Below are positions 43,492 through 51,958 of a DNA stretch of 61,029 bases, piece by piece. Position 1 is the first letter of the stretch; the number at the start of each line of letters is the position of its first letter. Both the position numbers and the translations under genes were made by a program. Origin of the DNA: Ruminiclostridium sp. (GTDB taxonomy: Bacteria; Bacillota; Clostridia; Oscillospirales; Ruminococcaceae); assembly GCA_017479645.1 (NCBI GenBank), contig JAFVBZ010000074.1:1-61029 (forward strand), written 5' to 3'. The notes beneath the pieces were generated by a model, which ran no database searches, was not told the origin of the DNA, and saw only the letters and a list, made by a program, of their open reading frames with translations.

Positions 43492-44670
43492 TCATTTTAC
43501 GTCAGGATCGCTGTCTTTAGCTATCTCTGCATCGTCCTCATAAGGCGGTTCAACATACTCGTCTGTGTCGTTGTCGTTATCGCTGTCTCCGCTGTCATCT
43601 TCTGCAACTATCTGCGGGATATCCTCGTAACGCTCCTCGGTATAGGTGCCGCCGCAGCCGTAATTCTCTGCCGCATACACAAGCGTCATATAGCAGTCCA
43701 TAAGCTCCTCGTATGTCGCTTCCCGCACAGCATAAAGCTCAGATTCATTAAGGAAAGCCTTGATATCGTCCACAAGCCCTACTCTTCCGACAGAAGAAAG
43801 ATCGTAGATCTGCTGGATCGTGAGATTTTCGCGCATCTTCTCGAATGCGGAATCAAGAGCCGGGTCTTCTTCGCTGTAAACTATTGGAAGTGCCGCCGAA
43901 ACAGCCGGACGGTACTGCTGAACGCCGTTTTCGTCTATGATATAGTTAGCCGTGAAAACAACGTCCTCCGCCTTTGCCAGCTCATACCCCTTCTGTTTAA
44001 GTTCCGTTATTATCTGCGGAAGCGCCTCTGCCGTCACTGCGCAGTCGTTGTGGAAAAGGAGGATCGATCCCGATACAGCACCGTCCGATATGCGTTTTCT
44101 TACAGATACCGCATCGGGATCGTCAAGATCTTTGCTGTCAACGTCCCACTGCACAGGTATGTAACCCATTCCCTCGATCGTCGTTATCGCCTTGTCATCG
44201 TAATCCCCGTAAGGTGCGCGGAAAAGTGTCGGCTCCTTGCCGGTAAGCGTTCTGATCTTCTGCGCAGCCGACTTTATATCCGCGATAAGATCGTTAATGT
44301 TCATTCCCTTGATATGCACGTTCTTGTCGGTGCAGTTCTGTACCGAATGCCCCGCATTACTCATCTTCCGAACCGCTTCCGGGTGCGCGTCGCAGAACTC
44401 CCCTGTCACAAAGAACGTAGCTTTTGCACTTGCGGAAGAAAGCGCATCAAGAATAGTATCGGTATCACTTGCGTCCCATGCGCAGGTGAATGTCAGCGCA
44501 ACCTTGTTGTCACCGCGTTCTACTCTGTACACCGGCTTTTTCGACTCCTCAGCCGAAGCCGTGACCGAACCGAATACTGCAAATAATATGATAAGTGCTG
44601 CCGCAAGGCATACCAGCACTGTTATCGCAACCCTCATTATCTGCTTTTTCGTCATAGTATATACAACCAT
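43492..44670 (-). CDS. NodB-type polysaccharide deacetylase-like protein, probably inactive
   Basis: The ATG 44670 has AAAGGAC 10 nt upstream; an ATG 9 nt earlier is too close to it. The 392-residue protein has a membrane anchor or signal (about 10-39) and a NodB domain (about 55-245). Related Clostridial deacetylases read ALTFDCAW and ANHSYSH. Here these are ALTFTCAW with Thr62 in place of the catalytic Asp, and QNCTDKN with Cys113 and Asn117 in place of the two metal His. RAPYGDYD and LLFHND are kept. I infer a non-catalytic role. A C-terminal domain (about 250-360) and a very acidic tail (DDSGDSDNDNDTDE) follow. Confidence 0.87.
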   Translation of the reverse strand: MVVYTMTKKQIMRVAITVLVCLAAALIILFAVFGSVTASAEESKKPVYRVERGDNKVALTFTCAWDASDTDTILDALSSASAKATFFVTGEFCDAHPEAVRKMSNAGHSVQNCTDKNVHIKGMNINDLIADIKSAAQKIRTLTGKEPTLFRAPYGDYDDKAITTIEGMGYIPVQWDVDSKDLDDPDAVSVRKRISDGAVSGSILLFHNDCAVTAEALPQIITELKQKGYELAKAEDVVFTANYIIDENGVQQYRPAVSAALPIVYSEEDPALDSAFEKMRENLTIQQIYDLSSVGRVGLVDDIKAFLNESELYAVREATYEELMDCYMTLVYAAENYGCGGTYTEERYEDIPQIVAEDDSGDSDNDNDTDEYVEPPYEDDAEIAKDSDPDVK

Positions 44671-44831
44671 TTCAACCATGTCCTTTCGCGTTCTTTACTT
44701 GATTTTATTCGGTATGTCCCGGTAATATGCAGGTTAGTCCCGCGTTTTGTAATATTACACATTTTATCTGATCCAAAATTGTAAGAAATATTGATTATTA
44801 TCAAGTTTTTGTAAAATCGTTATATTTTCTA

Positions 44832-44860
44832 TTTACATTGTCCGCCGATTATGTTATTAT
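44832..44860 (+). promoter_or_regulatory. Promoter of the candidate small RNA
   Basis: TTTACA (44832-44837) and TATTAT (44855-44860) have a 17-nt spacer. Confidence 0.65.
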
Positions 44861-44866
44861 AATGCA

Positions 44867-44969
44867 GGGATATTTTATCCCCTGTATATTTGAAACGCTT
44901 CTGACCATATATATCCAAACCGGGATCCTCCTCGTGCGCAATAGTGTGCGGGGAGGATTTCCGGTTTTT
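44867..44969 (+). ncRNA. Candidate stand-alone small RNA, about 100 nt
   Basis: Between the deacetylase-like gene and the SLH gene lies a promoter, then a 5' hairpin CAGGGAT/ATCCCCTG (44865-44884), a single-stranded-looking AT-rich middle (44885-44917) and a very strong terminator. No ribosome binding site or ORF is present. It does not match 6S, SRP RNA or tmRNA as I know them. No partner is suggested. Confidence 0.5.
44918..44969 (+). terminator. Terminator of the candidate small RNA
   Basis: The long stem is built from AACCGG/CCGGTT (44918-44923, 44961-44966), ATCCTCC/GGAGGAT (44925-44931, 44952-44958) and CGTGCGC/GTGTGCG (44933-44939, 44944-44950, with wobbles), ending in five T. Confidence 0.85.
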
Positions 44970-45063
44970 CTGCTTTAATAAGGCTTTCGCTTTTACCCTT
45001 AATATGTTCTGAAATCTCTCCCCCTTAACTGCGAAGCGATTAAAAGTCTTTGGAAAGGGGTTT

Positions 45064-45245
45064 GGGGGAGAACCTTTCTTCAGAAAGGTTTCCCCCAAGT
45101 CTCGAGCGTAAGCGACCCATCTCGAGCGCAAGCGACCATCTCGAGCGCAAGCGACCCATCTGCGCCCGGCGCTGCTTTGTTTCCGTGCTTACAGCACCGG
45201 AAACAAAGCAGCAGTCCCGCATAAGCTTACGCTTATGCGGGACTG
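45064..45245. repeat. Hairpin island with three CTCGAGCG direct repeats
   Basis: In order: GGGGGA/..CCCCC hairpin with AACCTTTC/GAAAGGTT (45064-45096). Then three near-identical 19-20 nt units CTCGAGCG(T/C)AAGCGACC(C)AT at 45101, 45121 and 45140. Then a hairpin with 18-19 bp arms (45171-45189, 45193-45212) and a perfect 15-bp hairpin (45212-45226, 45231-45245). The remaining DNA from 44680 to 44831 and 44970 to 45063 holds nothing recognised. Confidence 0.8.
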
Positions 45246-45280
45246 CCGTTGAGATAGAGATATTTTATGAAAGGTATAGC

Positions 45281-47455
45281 TTATTTGGAGAGGTAGTCAT
45301 ACGCGAATTTGAGCGCAGCACCTCTTGTGAATACGGCTGTGGGACGGAACTTTCCGTCGGAACCGCTGAAAAGTCCGGAAGCATCGGCAATTGCAATATA
45401 ACCGATATACTTGCTGGAGGACTTGACATCACTGTACTTTGTTGTGAATATCGACGTCATCTCCGCTATATCTCCGCCGTACTTTCCTGTAACAGCCATC
45501 TTCGCCGCAGCCTGTCTGCTGAGGCTTGTCGTATCCTTGTAAATATTGCGGACACTGTAATTATAGAAGCCTATCTGTTCGAGCAGGGCAGCAAAATCGC
45601 CCGCTGTAACAGCTTCCTTCTCATTAAGCTTGCCTTCAGCGTCCATAAGGGTGATGCCGTACTTCTTGAGCTTCTCGGCATAAGTCTTGTACTTGCTCGA
45701 TGCAAGATCGGCGTATTCGCCTGCCGCAGCAGCTTCACTGTATTCGGATCCGTCAAAGCCTGTGCGCTTGCCTGTGAACGCGTCGATGTAAAGCTGGCTG
45801 TCAGCAGCGTAAACGAGCGCTGTAACTACCTTCTTCGTCTTTGTGTTGTAAGCGCAGCGGTATCTGAGACCGAGATCGACCTGCTTGAAGAAGCCGGTGT
45901 ATGCTTCCGCTTCGGAAATGATCTTCTCCGGCTTCGGATAGCTCAGATTCTCAAAGTAGTTGGCGTTGTAGCTGGTAATATAGCCGTTGTTGGAAAGCGT
46001 GAGGTTAACATACTCGTTAGCGCACTTGATATCGTATGCATAACGGTTCGCGCTGTAGTTCTTGGAGATTATGCGCGCAGTTCCTATCGGCTTTCCGGTC
46101 TGCTGATCGTACTTGTCATAAACCTTGTTGTCGATTGCTTCAAGCTTGCCGAAATCCTTGACGCGCTTGTCGCCGAGTATCTTTGTGAGAGCCGCAGCTG
46201 CCTTCTTGTCGGACGCAGCGGACTTCATCGTAGTTCCGTTGTCCGGAGCATAGCAGTAGAAGCTGATAACGTCACCGGTCTCCGCATTGTAGGAGAAGTT
46301 TCCGTAAACATCAAACTCGTCCGGATATATCTCGCCGCTGCTGATCGGAACTATCTTGTCCTCTCCGTTAAGATCAACGTACTTTTCCGACTTTCCGGAG
46401 AAGTTTACATTTCTTATATAAGCTCCGAGCTTCTCATTATAATTGCAGTACTGATATGAGATCTCTGTCTGATCGGGAATGTAGAATATGCCCTGCTTTT
46501 TGAGGTCCTCCATTTCCTTGTCAGCCTTGATAAGCGAATTTTCCTTTTCAAGCTTGTCGATCTCCGCCTGCGTGAATGTTACGGCTTTAGATGCCCCGTT
46601 TGCAGCTGCAGGCGCACCCATATCATCCATTTCTTCTTCTGCTTCGATCTCCACGTCCCCAGTTTCCGCTGTGGGATAAGCATCGTAATCATCGTAAGTG
46701 GAGAGCTTTCCGGTGAAGGCGTTTATCTGACCGTCCTTGAGCTGGCGGTAGATGAGGTGCGGAGTCTGCTCGTCCTTCTCCCAGTCATAGGAAAGGGTAT
46801 ATACAAGCTCGACCGGGAACAGCTCCTTATATGCTTTCTGCGCGTCAGCTTTTGAGATAGCGTCCTTTGTATCCGAGAACGTCGCGCCATTAATCCAGTT
46901 GAAATTGTATCTTATGAGCTTTCCGGTGTTCTTGTCAACAGTAACGGAGCCGGTCTGACCGGTAACATCGACATCATTTGCGGTACGCTTGAAGCTGAGC
47001 GTAGCCTCCTTGCCGTAGAGGGAGATGTTGAGCGAATCCTCGTTTATCTTCACTCTGTCGGCAATAGTGGGGTTGATCTCGTTTATGTACTTCTTTGCCG
47101 CAGCAAGTATCTTGCTGTCGGAGAGCTTTGCGAAAGAGGGCTTCCACTCTTCCTCGTCGCCGTAGTAATTGCCGACATACACATTCTTGATGACCTTGCC
47201 GACGATGCCGACATTGATACGCTCGCCGTGGGTGCTGTCCTTCTTTTCCCAGGTAAAGTTGTAGCGTGTGCCGTTCTGCTCGGTACTTGTGCGGTAGCTG
47301 AATTCGGTATAATCTTCGGGGATATCGATCCTCTGCTTTACATAGGTGAGTTCTGTTTTCATTGCCTCGTCCTCCGCCGCATACGCACAGATCGCTGTTG
47401 ACGGTATCGCGAGTGCTGCCGCAAGGAGTGCGGCGCTTGTCCTTTTAAATTTCAT
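45281..47455 (-). CDS. Secreted YcdB/PepSY-like protein with C-terminal SLH domain
   Basis: The product is 724 residues: a signal peptide (about 1-26, ending AYAAED), a long region with two YcdB/PepSY-like halves (GSVTVDKNTGKLIRYNFNW; SNNGYITSYNANYFENL; VYAADSQLYIDAFTGKRTGFDG), and an S-layer-homology segment at the end (KYSDVKSSSKYIGYIAIADASGLFSGSDGKFRPTAVFTRGAALKF). SLH modules bind secondary wall polymers, so it is probably cell-surface attached. YcdB-type domains are thought to inhibit or modulate peptidases. It is monocistronic. A weak minus-strand promoter may lie around 47570-47610. Function is unknown. Confidence 0.88.
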   Translation of the reverse strand: MKFKRTSAALLAAALAIPSTAICAYAAEDEAMKTELTYVKQRIDIPEDYTEFSYRTSTEQNGTRYNFTWEKKDSTHGERINVGIVGKVIKNVYVGNYYGDEEEWKPSFAKLSDSKILAAAKKYINEINPTIADRVKINEDSLNISLYGKEATLSFKRTANDVDVTGQTGSVTVDKNTGKLIRYNFNWINGATFSDTKDAISKADAQKAYKELFPVELVYTLSYDWEKDEQTPHLIYRQLKDGQINAFTGKLSTYDDYDAYPTAETGDVEIEAEEEMDDMGAPAAANGASKAVTFTQAEIDKLEKENSLIKADKEMEDLKKQGIFYIPDQTEISYQYCNYNEKLGAYIRNVNFSGKSEKYVDLNGEDKIVPISSGEIYPDEFDVYGNFSYNAETGDVISFYCYAPDNGTTMKSAASDKKAAAALTKILGDKRVKDFGKLEAIDNKVYDKYDQQTGKPIGTARIISKNYSANRYAYDIKCANEYVNLTLSNNGYITSYNANYFENLSYPKPEKIISEAEAYTGFFKQVDLGLRYRCAYNTKTKKVVTALVYAADSQLYIDAFTGKRTGFDGSEYSEAAAAGEYADLASSKYKTYAEKLKKYGITLMDAEGKLNEKEAVTAGDFAALLEQIGFYNYSVRNIYKDTTSLSRQAAAKMAVTGKYGGDIAEMTSIFTTKYSDVKSSSKYIGYIAIADASGLFSGSDGKFRPTAVFTRGAALKFAYDYLSK

Positions 47456-47690
47456 TCCATTATCCTCCGTTCTTCCTCCGGCACAGGTAGGGGCTGTCCC
47501 GGAGGAGTCTTTGTTTGCGCATTACGCCTGACTTGTAGGGGGTCATTTGTTTTGTTTTTTGCGCTTCTATTATATAAAACGTTTTTTGAGTGCAAAAGGT
47601 GACAGAAATTTTGAAGAAAATTTGGATTTTACCGACTTTTTGTAAAAAATGTCAACATTCGGTTGGATTACACACTCGATTTGTAAATAA

Positions 47691-48923
47691 TCACGATGCT
47701 TTTGGATATATAATTACGATATTATCATCATATTTCACATTATTAGATTTTGCAGCGCCCTTTCCGGCTTGCATTTTATTTGACTGTATATAGTAACTTG
47801 CTCCGGCTTTAGGTTTTACGCGAACCTTAACGTAGTAGGTATATGATTTGTTCTTATCGTATTTGAGAATGCTGTAAGTGCGGCTGCTGTCAAGCGTTAC
47901 AACTTTTTTGAAGGTCTTACCGCCGTTCTCGGAGCGATAGACGATATACCTCTCGGCTCCGTCGATCTTGTTCCATTTCAGCTTTATTTTTCCTCCTTCA
48001 AGGACTTCGGAACTAATAGTTATCGACGGTTTTACAACCTTATAGTCGATCGTGAAGCTGCCTGTATATGCGCCCTTGCCTTTGTAAACAGCAGATGCGT
48101 TTCCTACATTGACTGCATTTTTAAGAGTAACAGTATAGTCTTTGCCTTCTACGAGATCGTAATTAATCTCCTTATCATATATGGTTATCTCCGGCGCAGC
48201 TTCATCTCCTGTATAATTGGCTGTTATCGGGTATTTTTCAGCCCAGTGCTTTATATCGTTTATATCTCTTGTAAGAACCGTATTCTTTACATCGTAATCC
48301 GGACGGATAACGATGTGTATTCGCCCGGGATCTAAATATGAGTATTTTACACCCGCGCCGCCGTTATTTCCCGATATGGTTTTGACCTTGTCATCTTCAC
48401 AAGATATAAATAAAACAGTATGATTGGGGTTGTCTAAGGTTTTACCTACATTTGTTATTAGTATATCACCTTGTTTAAGATCACTGACCGATAACATTCC
48501 AACATCTTTATAATCTTCAAGGAAATCATATTTTTTGAAATCGATACCTTCTTTCAGATGATAACACATGCCTCTCGGGGCATAATAGTCTCTGTACCGC
48601 TTACATGAACATAGCTTCGGAAATACCCAGAATGGTATCTCGGCTTTTTCGGCGCACCATGCTACAAATTCAGAACACCAGTCCTGATACGGATCTCCAT
48701 TCCATGCCCCGAAGTATGACGAACCGTCTGATGCTTCTTTATAACCAAGCTGCGACTTTGCAACTTCAACCAAGTCTTTACGGTAATCTCCGGTCAGCTT
48801 CGGCAAAGGTTTCGGGTCACTGTATTTTGCAGTTTTCGCCGATGCTCCCACACACATAAAGCTTATCGCAGTGATAGCTGCAATAAGCATCGCTGTAACT
48901 CTTTGTACAAGTGCTTGCTTCAT
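47691..48923 (-). CDS. Secreted CHAP-type peptidoglycan amidase/endopeptidase with Fn3 domain
   Basis: I set the start at 48923 (MKQALVQRVTAML) with AGAGG 11 nt upstream; the frame remains open upstream through the terminator. The 410-residue product has a signal peptide (about 1-29) and a CHAP-like domain (about 45-200) with the catalytic Cys83 in QDWCSEFVAWC and His168 in NPNHTVLF. Next is a beta-rich segment (about 210-300; EITIYDKEINYDL), then a fibronectin-III-like domain (SSEVLEGGKIKLKWNKIDGAERYIVYRSENGGKTFKKVV). It should cut cell wall or bind it. The gene is AT-rich compared with neighbours. It follows pilT with a terminator between. Confidence 0.85.
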   Translation of the reverse strand: MKQALVQRVTAMLIAAITAISFMCVGASAKTAKYSDPKPLPKLTGDYRKDLVEVAKSQLGYKEASDGSSYFGAWNGDPYQDWCSEFVAWCAEKAEIPFWVFPKLCSCKRYRDYYAPRGMCYHLKEGIDFKKYDFLEDYKDVGMLSVSDLKQGDILITNVGKTLDNPNHTVLFISCEDDKVKTISGNNGGAGVKYSYLDPGRIHIVIRPDYDVKNTVLTRDINDIKHWAEKYPITANYTGDEAAPEITIYDKEINYDLVEGKDYTVTLKNAVNVGNASAVYKGKGAYTGSFTIDYKVVKPSITISSEVLEGGKIKLKWNKIDGAERYIVYRSENGGKTFKKVVTLDSSRTYSILKYDKNKSYTYYVKVRVKPKAGASYYIQSNKMQAGKGAAKSNNVKYDDNIVIIYPKAS

Positions 48924-48944
48924 ATTTCGTGAACCTCTTTTCTG

Positions 48945-48977
48945 TAAAAAACCCCCGGCGAAAGTTTTGCCGGGGGT
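48945..48977 (-). terminator. Minus-strand terminator between pilT and the CHAP gene
   Basis: An ACCCCCGGC stem pairs with GCCGGGGGT and exits on the minus strand into TTTTTT. Only about 20 nt then remain before the CHAP start codon, so the CHAP gene has no room for its own promoter after it. Confidence 0.85.
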
Positions 48978-48994
48978 CATGAATGCATTCGGAT

Positions 48995-50074
48995 TTATGA
49001 CATCTGCAGGAATCTCTTGTACTCGGAGGGATCCTGGCATCTCGAAAGAGCAAGCTCGTTGGAGATACGTCCGTTGCGGACGAGACGTGCGAGATCCTGG
49101 TCGAGGGAGAACATTCCGTCCTTGCGTCCGGTGGCAATAGAGCTCGGGATCTGGAATATCTTGCCTTCACGGATCATTGCGCGTATCGGGTCTGTAGCCG
49201 CCATAACTTCAAGTGCCGCTACACGTCCTCTGCCGTCTGTGGTAGCGCAGAGTGTCTGTGATACAACGCCTACCATGGAGTTCGCAAGCTGTGAACGGAT
49301 CTGACCCTGTGAGTGAGGCGGGTAAACGTCGATGATACGGTCAAGGGTATCCGCAGCACCCGTGGTATGCAGTGTCGAAAGAACGAGATGTCCCGTTTCA
49401 GCCGCGGTAACCGCCGCATTGATAGTCTCGAAGTCACGCATTTCTCCGACGAGGATAACGTCCGGATCCTCACGGAGAGCCGCACGGAGCGCGCCTGCGA
49501 AGCTGTCAACATCGACGCCGATCTCACGCTGGTTTATCATGGACTGCTTGTGGTTGTGCAGATACTCGATAGGATCCTCGATAGTGATGATGTGGCAGTT
49601 CTTCTGGCGGTTGATGTGGTCTATCATAGCCGCAAGAGTTGTGGACTTACCGGAACCTGTAGGTCCTGTTACAAGCACAAGTCCTCTGGGCTTTAAAGCA
49701 AAGTCGCCGAGAATATCGGGCAGGTAAAGATCCTTAAGAGTCGGGATATCGTTTCTTAAGAGTCGCATTGCGACAGCATGATAGCCTCTCTGTCTGTAAA
49801 CGTTGCAGCGGTGTCTGTGTCCGGAGTTTGAAACGTAGGAGAAGTCGGCATCGAGACCCTTCTGAATGGTCTGCTTATGCTTGATTGAAGTGATCTGGTT
49901 GATTACGTTTACGATGATCGGCTCGGTGCAGTCCGGATATCCCGATACCTTCTTGATGTTACCGTGCAGACGCACGATAGGCGGAAGTCCCGCTGTGAAG
50001 TGAAGGTCGGAAGCGCCCATTGCTCTTGTTTCGTCAAGAATCTGGTTGATGTCAATTGTATTATTGTTGCTCAT
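48995..50074 (-). CDS. pilT: Type IV pilus retraction ATPase PilT
   Basis: The 359-residue ATPase (ATG 50074 with GGAG 6 nt before; an earlier TTG is less likely) has Walker A GPTGSGKSTT (about 130-139), Asp boxes (ITIEDPIEYLH, DPDVILVGEMRD) and His boxes (GHLVLSTLHT). The PilT-type AIREGK-like motif is present as AMIREGKIFQIPSSI. PilT depolymerises pili to power twitching. It lies 19 nt after pilB. Confidence 0.95.
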   Translation of the reverse strand: MSNNNTIDINQILDETRAMGASDLHFTAGLPPIVRLHGNIKKVSGYPDCTEPIIVNVINQITSIKHKQTIQKGLDADFSYVSNSGHRHRCNVYRQRGYHAVAMRLLRNDIPTLKDLYLPDILGDFALKPRGLVLVTGPTGSGKSTTLAAMIDHINRQKNCHIITIEDPIEYLHNHKQSMINQREIGVDVDSFAGALRAALREDPDVILVGEMRDFETINAAVTAAETGHLVLSTLHTTGAADTLDRIIDVYPPHSQGQIRSQLANSMVGVVSQTLCATTDGRGRVAALEVMAATDPIRAMIREGKIFQIPSSIATGRKDGMFSLDQDLARLVRNGRISNELALSRCQDPSEYKRFLQMS

Positions 50075-50093
50075 TTTGTTCTCCAATCCTGAA

Positions 50094-51785
50094 TTATACA
50101 GAGTATGTAGCCTTTACAAGCTCATCCATTGTTGTTCTTCCTTCAAGAACCATGTCCGTAACGTTGTCACGAAGCAGTCTTGTGCCGTTCTTGCGCGCCT
50201 GGATACCGATCTGCTCGGCAGTGGCGTTTGCTGCGATAAGTTCCTTGATATCGTTGGTGGAAACGATGATCTCATGGATAGCGGTTCTGCCCTTGAATCC
50301 TGTGTTGTGGCAGGTACGGCATCCGCCTATATGATGCTGGTAGATCTCTACCGGCTGATCCTTGCCGACAAGCTTCAGGTCAGCAGGGTCTGTAAGCATT
50401 ACCTTTTCGCGGCAGTCCGGACAGAGCAGCTTTACAAGTCGCTGTGCAATAACTCCGACGAGCGAGGAAGCAACCATGTACGGTGCAACGCCCATATCGA
50501 CAAGACGCAGGATAGTGGAAGCGGCATCGTTAGTATGCAGCGTCGAGAGCACAAGGTGTCCCGTGATAGCCGCACGGATAGCGATATCGGCGGTCTCACC
50601 GTCACGGATCTCTCCGACCATTACTATATCCGGGTCCTGACGGAGTATGGAACGAAGCGCGGCTGCGAATGTCATACCCGCCTTTTCGTTCATCTGACAC
50701 TGGTTAACGCCGTCGATCTTCTTTTCGACAGGGTCTTCTGCTGTAACTATATTTACGTTCGGCTTTGAAAGCTCACCGAGCGTTGCATACAGGGTGGTGG
50801 ACTTACCGGAACCTGTAGGTCCGGTAACGAGCATAACGCCGTTAGGACAGCGTATGATCTGCTTGAACATCTCGTAGTTGTAGTCCGTCATACCGAGATC
50901 GGTTATCTTTCTTGCCTTTTCGTCACCTGTTGCAAGAAGACGTATAACGCATTTCTCACCGTAAACCGTAGGTATAGTCGAGATACGAAGGTCCTGGTTG
51001 ACGCCGTCGATAACGGCACTTGAACGTCCGTCAAGCGGGATACGCTTTTCGGCTATGTTCATACCGCCGAGGATCTTGATACGGGTGATGAGGGAGCTGT
51101 GGACTGCGGGCTTTACCGCCATTTTCTCCACGCACTCGCCGTCTATACGGTAACGGATCCTTGTCCTGTCCTTGAAAGGCTCGATATGGATATCGGAAGC
51201 TCTGTCGCGGTATGCGGACTCTATGATCGTGTTAACAAGCTTAACTACCGGCGCGTTATCTATACGCTCTTCGGAACCGTCGGAAGCCTGATCCTGCATA
51301 AGAGCAGCGTTCGCGTCGTATTCCTTTTCGATATCGCCCATAACGTTGGTAACCTGCGCCTGGGAATAAACCCTGCCTATGGCTTCGTTTATGGACGAAC
51401 GTGTGGCGAGCTGGGCATTGATCTCCATACCCGTCTGGATCTTGAGTTCTTCAAAGATGTAGAAGTTTACAGGGTCATTTGTCGCGACATAAAGTCTTCC
51501 GTTGTTGATCTTGTACGCGATAACGCAGTTTTTCTTTGCTACCGCTTCCGGTATCTTCTTTACTGCCTCGGTCTCGATCTTTGTTGTGGTAAGATCGATG
51601 AAGGGAACTTTAAGTCTCTGCGAAAGAGCCTGCGCAAGCTGAGTTTCGGAAACGTAACCGAGATCGAGAAGCATATCACCGAGCTTCTTACCCGTTTCTT
51701 TCTGCTTTACGAGGGCATCTTCCAGATGCTGCTTGGTGATATATCCGCTTTCAAGCAGTATCTGACCTATGGGTATGTTTTTCAT
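50094..51785 (-). CDS. pilB: Type IV pilus assembly ATPase PilB (GspE family)
   Basis: The start at 51785 is set by GGAGG 7 nt before the ATG. The 563-residue protein has an N-terminal MshEN-like domain (about 1-150; IGQILLESGYITKQHLEDAL, a c-di-GMP-binding fold in some homologues) and the ATPase with GPTGSGKSTTLYATL. Next are ITAEDPVEKK-type text (VTAEDPVEKK), ILRQDPDIVMVGEIRD and STLHTNDA, then a zinc tetracysteine (LLCPDCREKV and GGCRTCHNTGFKG). PilB polymerises pilins. It is the first gene of a pilB-pilT unit, divergent from pilD, with a hairpin leader. Confidence 0.96.
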   Translation of the reverse strand: MKNIPIGQILLESGYITKQHLEDALVKQKETGKKLGDMLLDLGYVSETQLAQALSQRLKVPFIDLTTTKIETEAVKKIPEAVAKKNCVIAYKINNGRLYVATNDPVNFYIFEELKIQTGMEINAQLATRSSINEAIGRVYSQAQVTNVMGDIEKEYDANAALMQDQASDGSEERIDNAPVVKLVNTIIESAYRDRASDIHIEPFKDRTRIRYRIDGECVEKMAVKPAVHSSLITRIKILGGMNIAEKRIPLDGRSSAVIDGVNQDLRISTIPTVYGEKCVIRLLATGDEKARKITDLGMTDYNYEMFKQIIRCPNGVMLVTGPTGSGKSTTLYATLGELSKPNVNIVTAEDPVEKKIDGVNQCQMNEKAGMTFAAALRSILRQDPDIVMVGEIRDGETADIAIRAAITGHLVLSTLHTNDAASTILRLVDMGVAPYMVASSLVGVIAQRLVKLLCPDCREKVMLTDPADLKLVGKDQPVEIYQHHIGGCRTCHNTGFKGRTAIHEIIVSTNDIKELIAANATAEQIGIQARKNGTRLLRDNVTDMVLEGRTTMDELVKATYSV

Positions 51786-51810
51786 TTGCTGACCTCCGGG
51801 TTTATATTTC

Positions 51811-51875
51811 GTGAGCAGCCTTTTATCCTGCCTGCGCATTGTCGCAGACGCGGGAATGAATAAGGCGCTGCTCAC
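51811..51875 (-). promoter_or_regulatory. Hairpin in the pilB 5' untranslated region
   Basis: GTGAGCAGC (51811-51819) and GCTGCTCAC (51867-51875) close a loop that contains TGCG/CGCA and other short pairings. It lies just ahead of the pilB ribosome binding site on the minus strand. No known riboswitch class was recognised. Confidence 0.5.
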
Positions 51876-51896
51876 TGAATAATTTTCTTTAAAAGG

Positions 51897-51925
51897 TTGA
51901 TATTGTGTGGAATTTGTGATAAAAT
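51897..51925 (+). promoter_or_regulatory. Promoter of pilD
   Basis: TTGATA (51897-51902) and TAAAAT (51920-51925) have a 17-nt spacer, about 33 nt before the ATG and its AAAGGA site. Confidence 0.6.
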
Positions 51926-51958
51926 GGGTATATAATCCATTCTGAAAGGATATGCGTT

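Noticed and set aside
45101-45159. CRISPR-like array of CTCGAGCG units.
   Set aside because: Units are contiguous without spacers, only three copies, and no cas genes are present.
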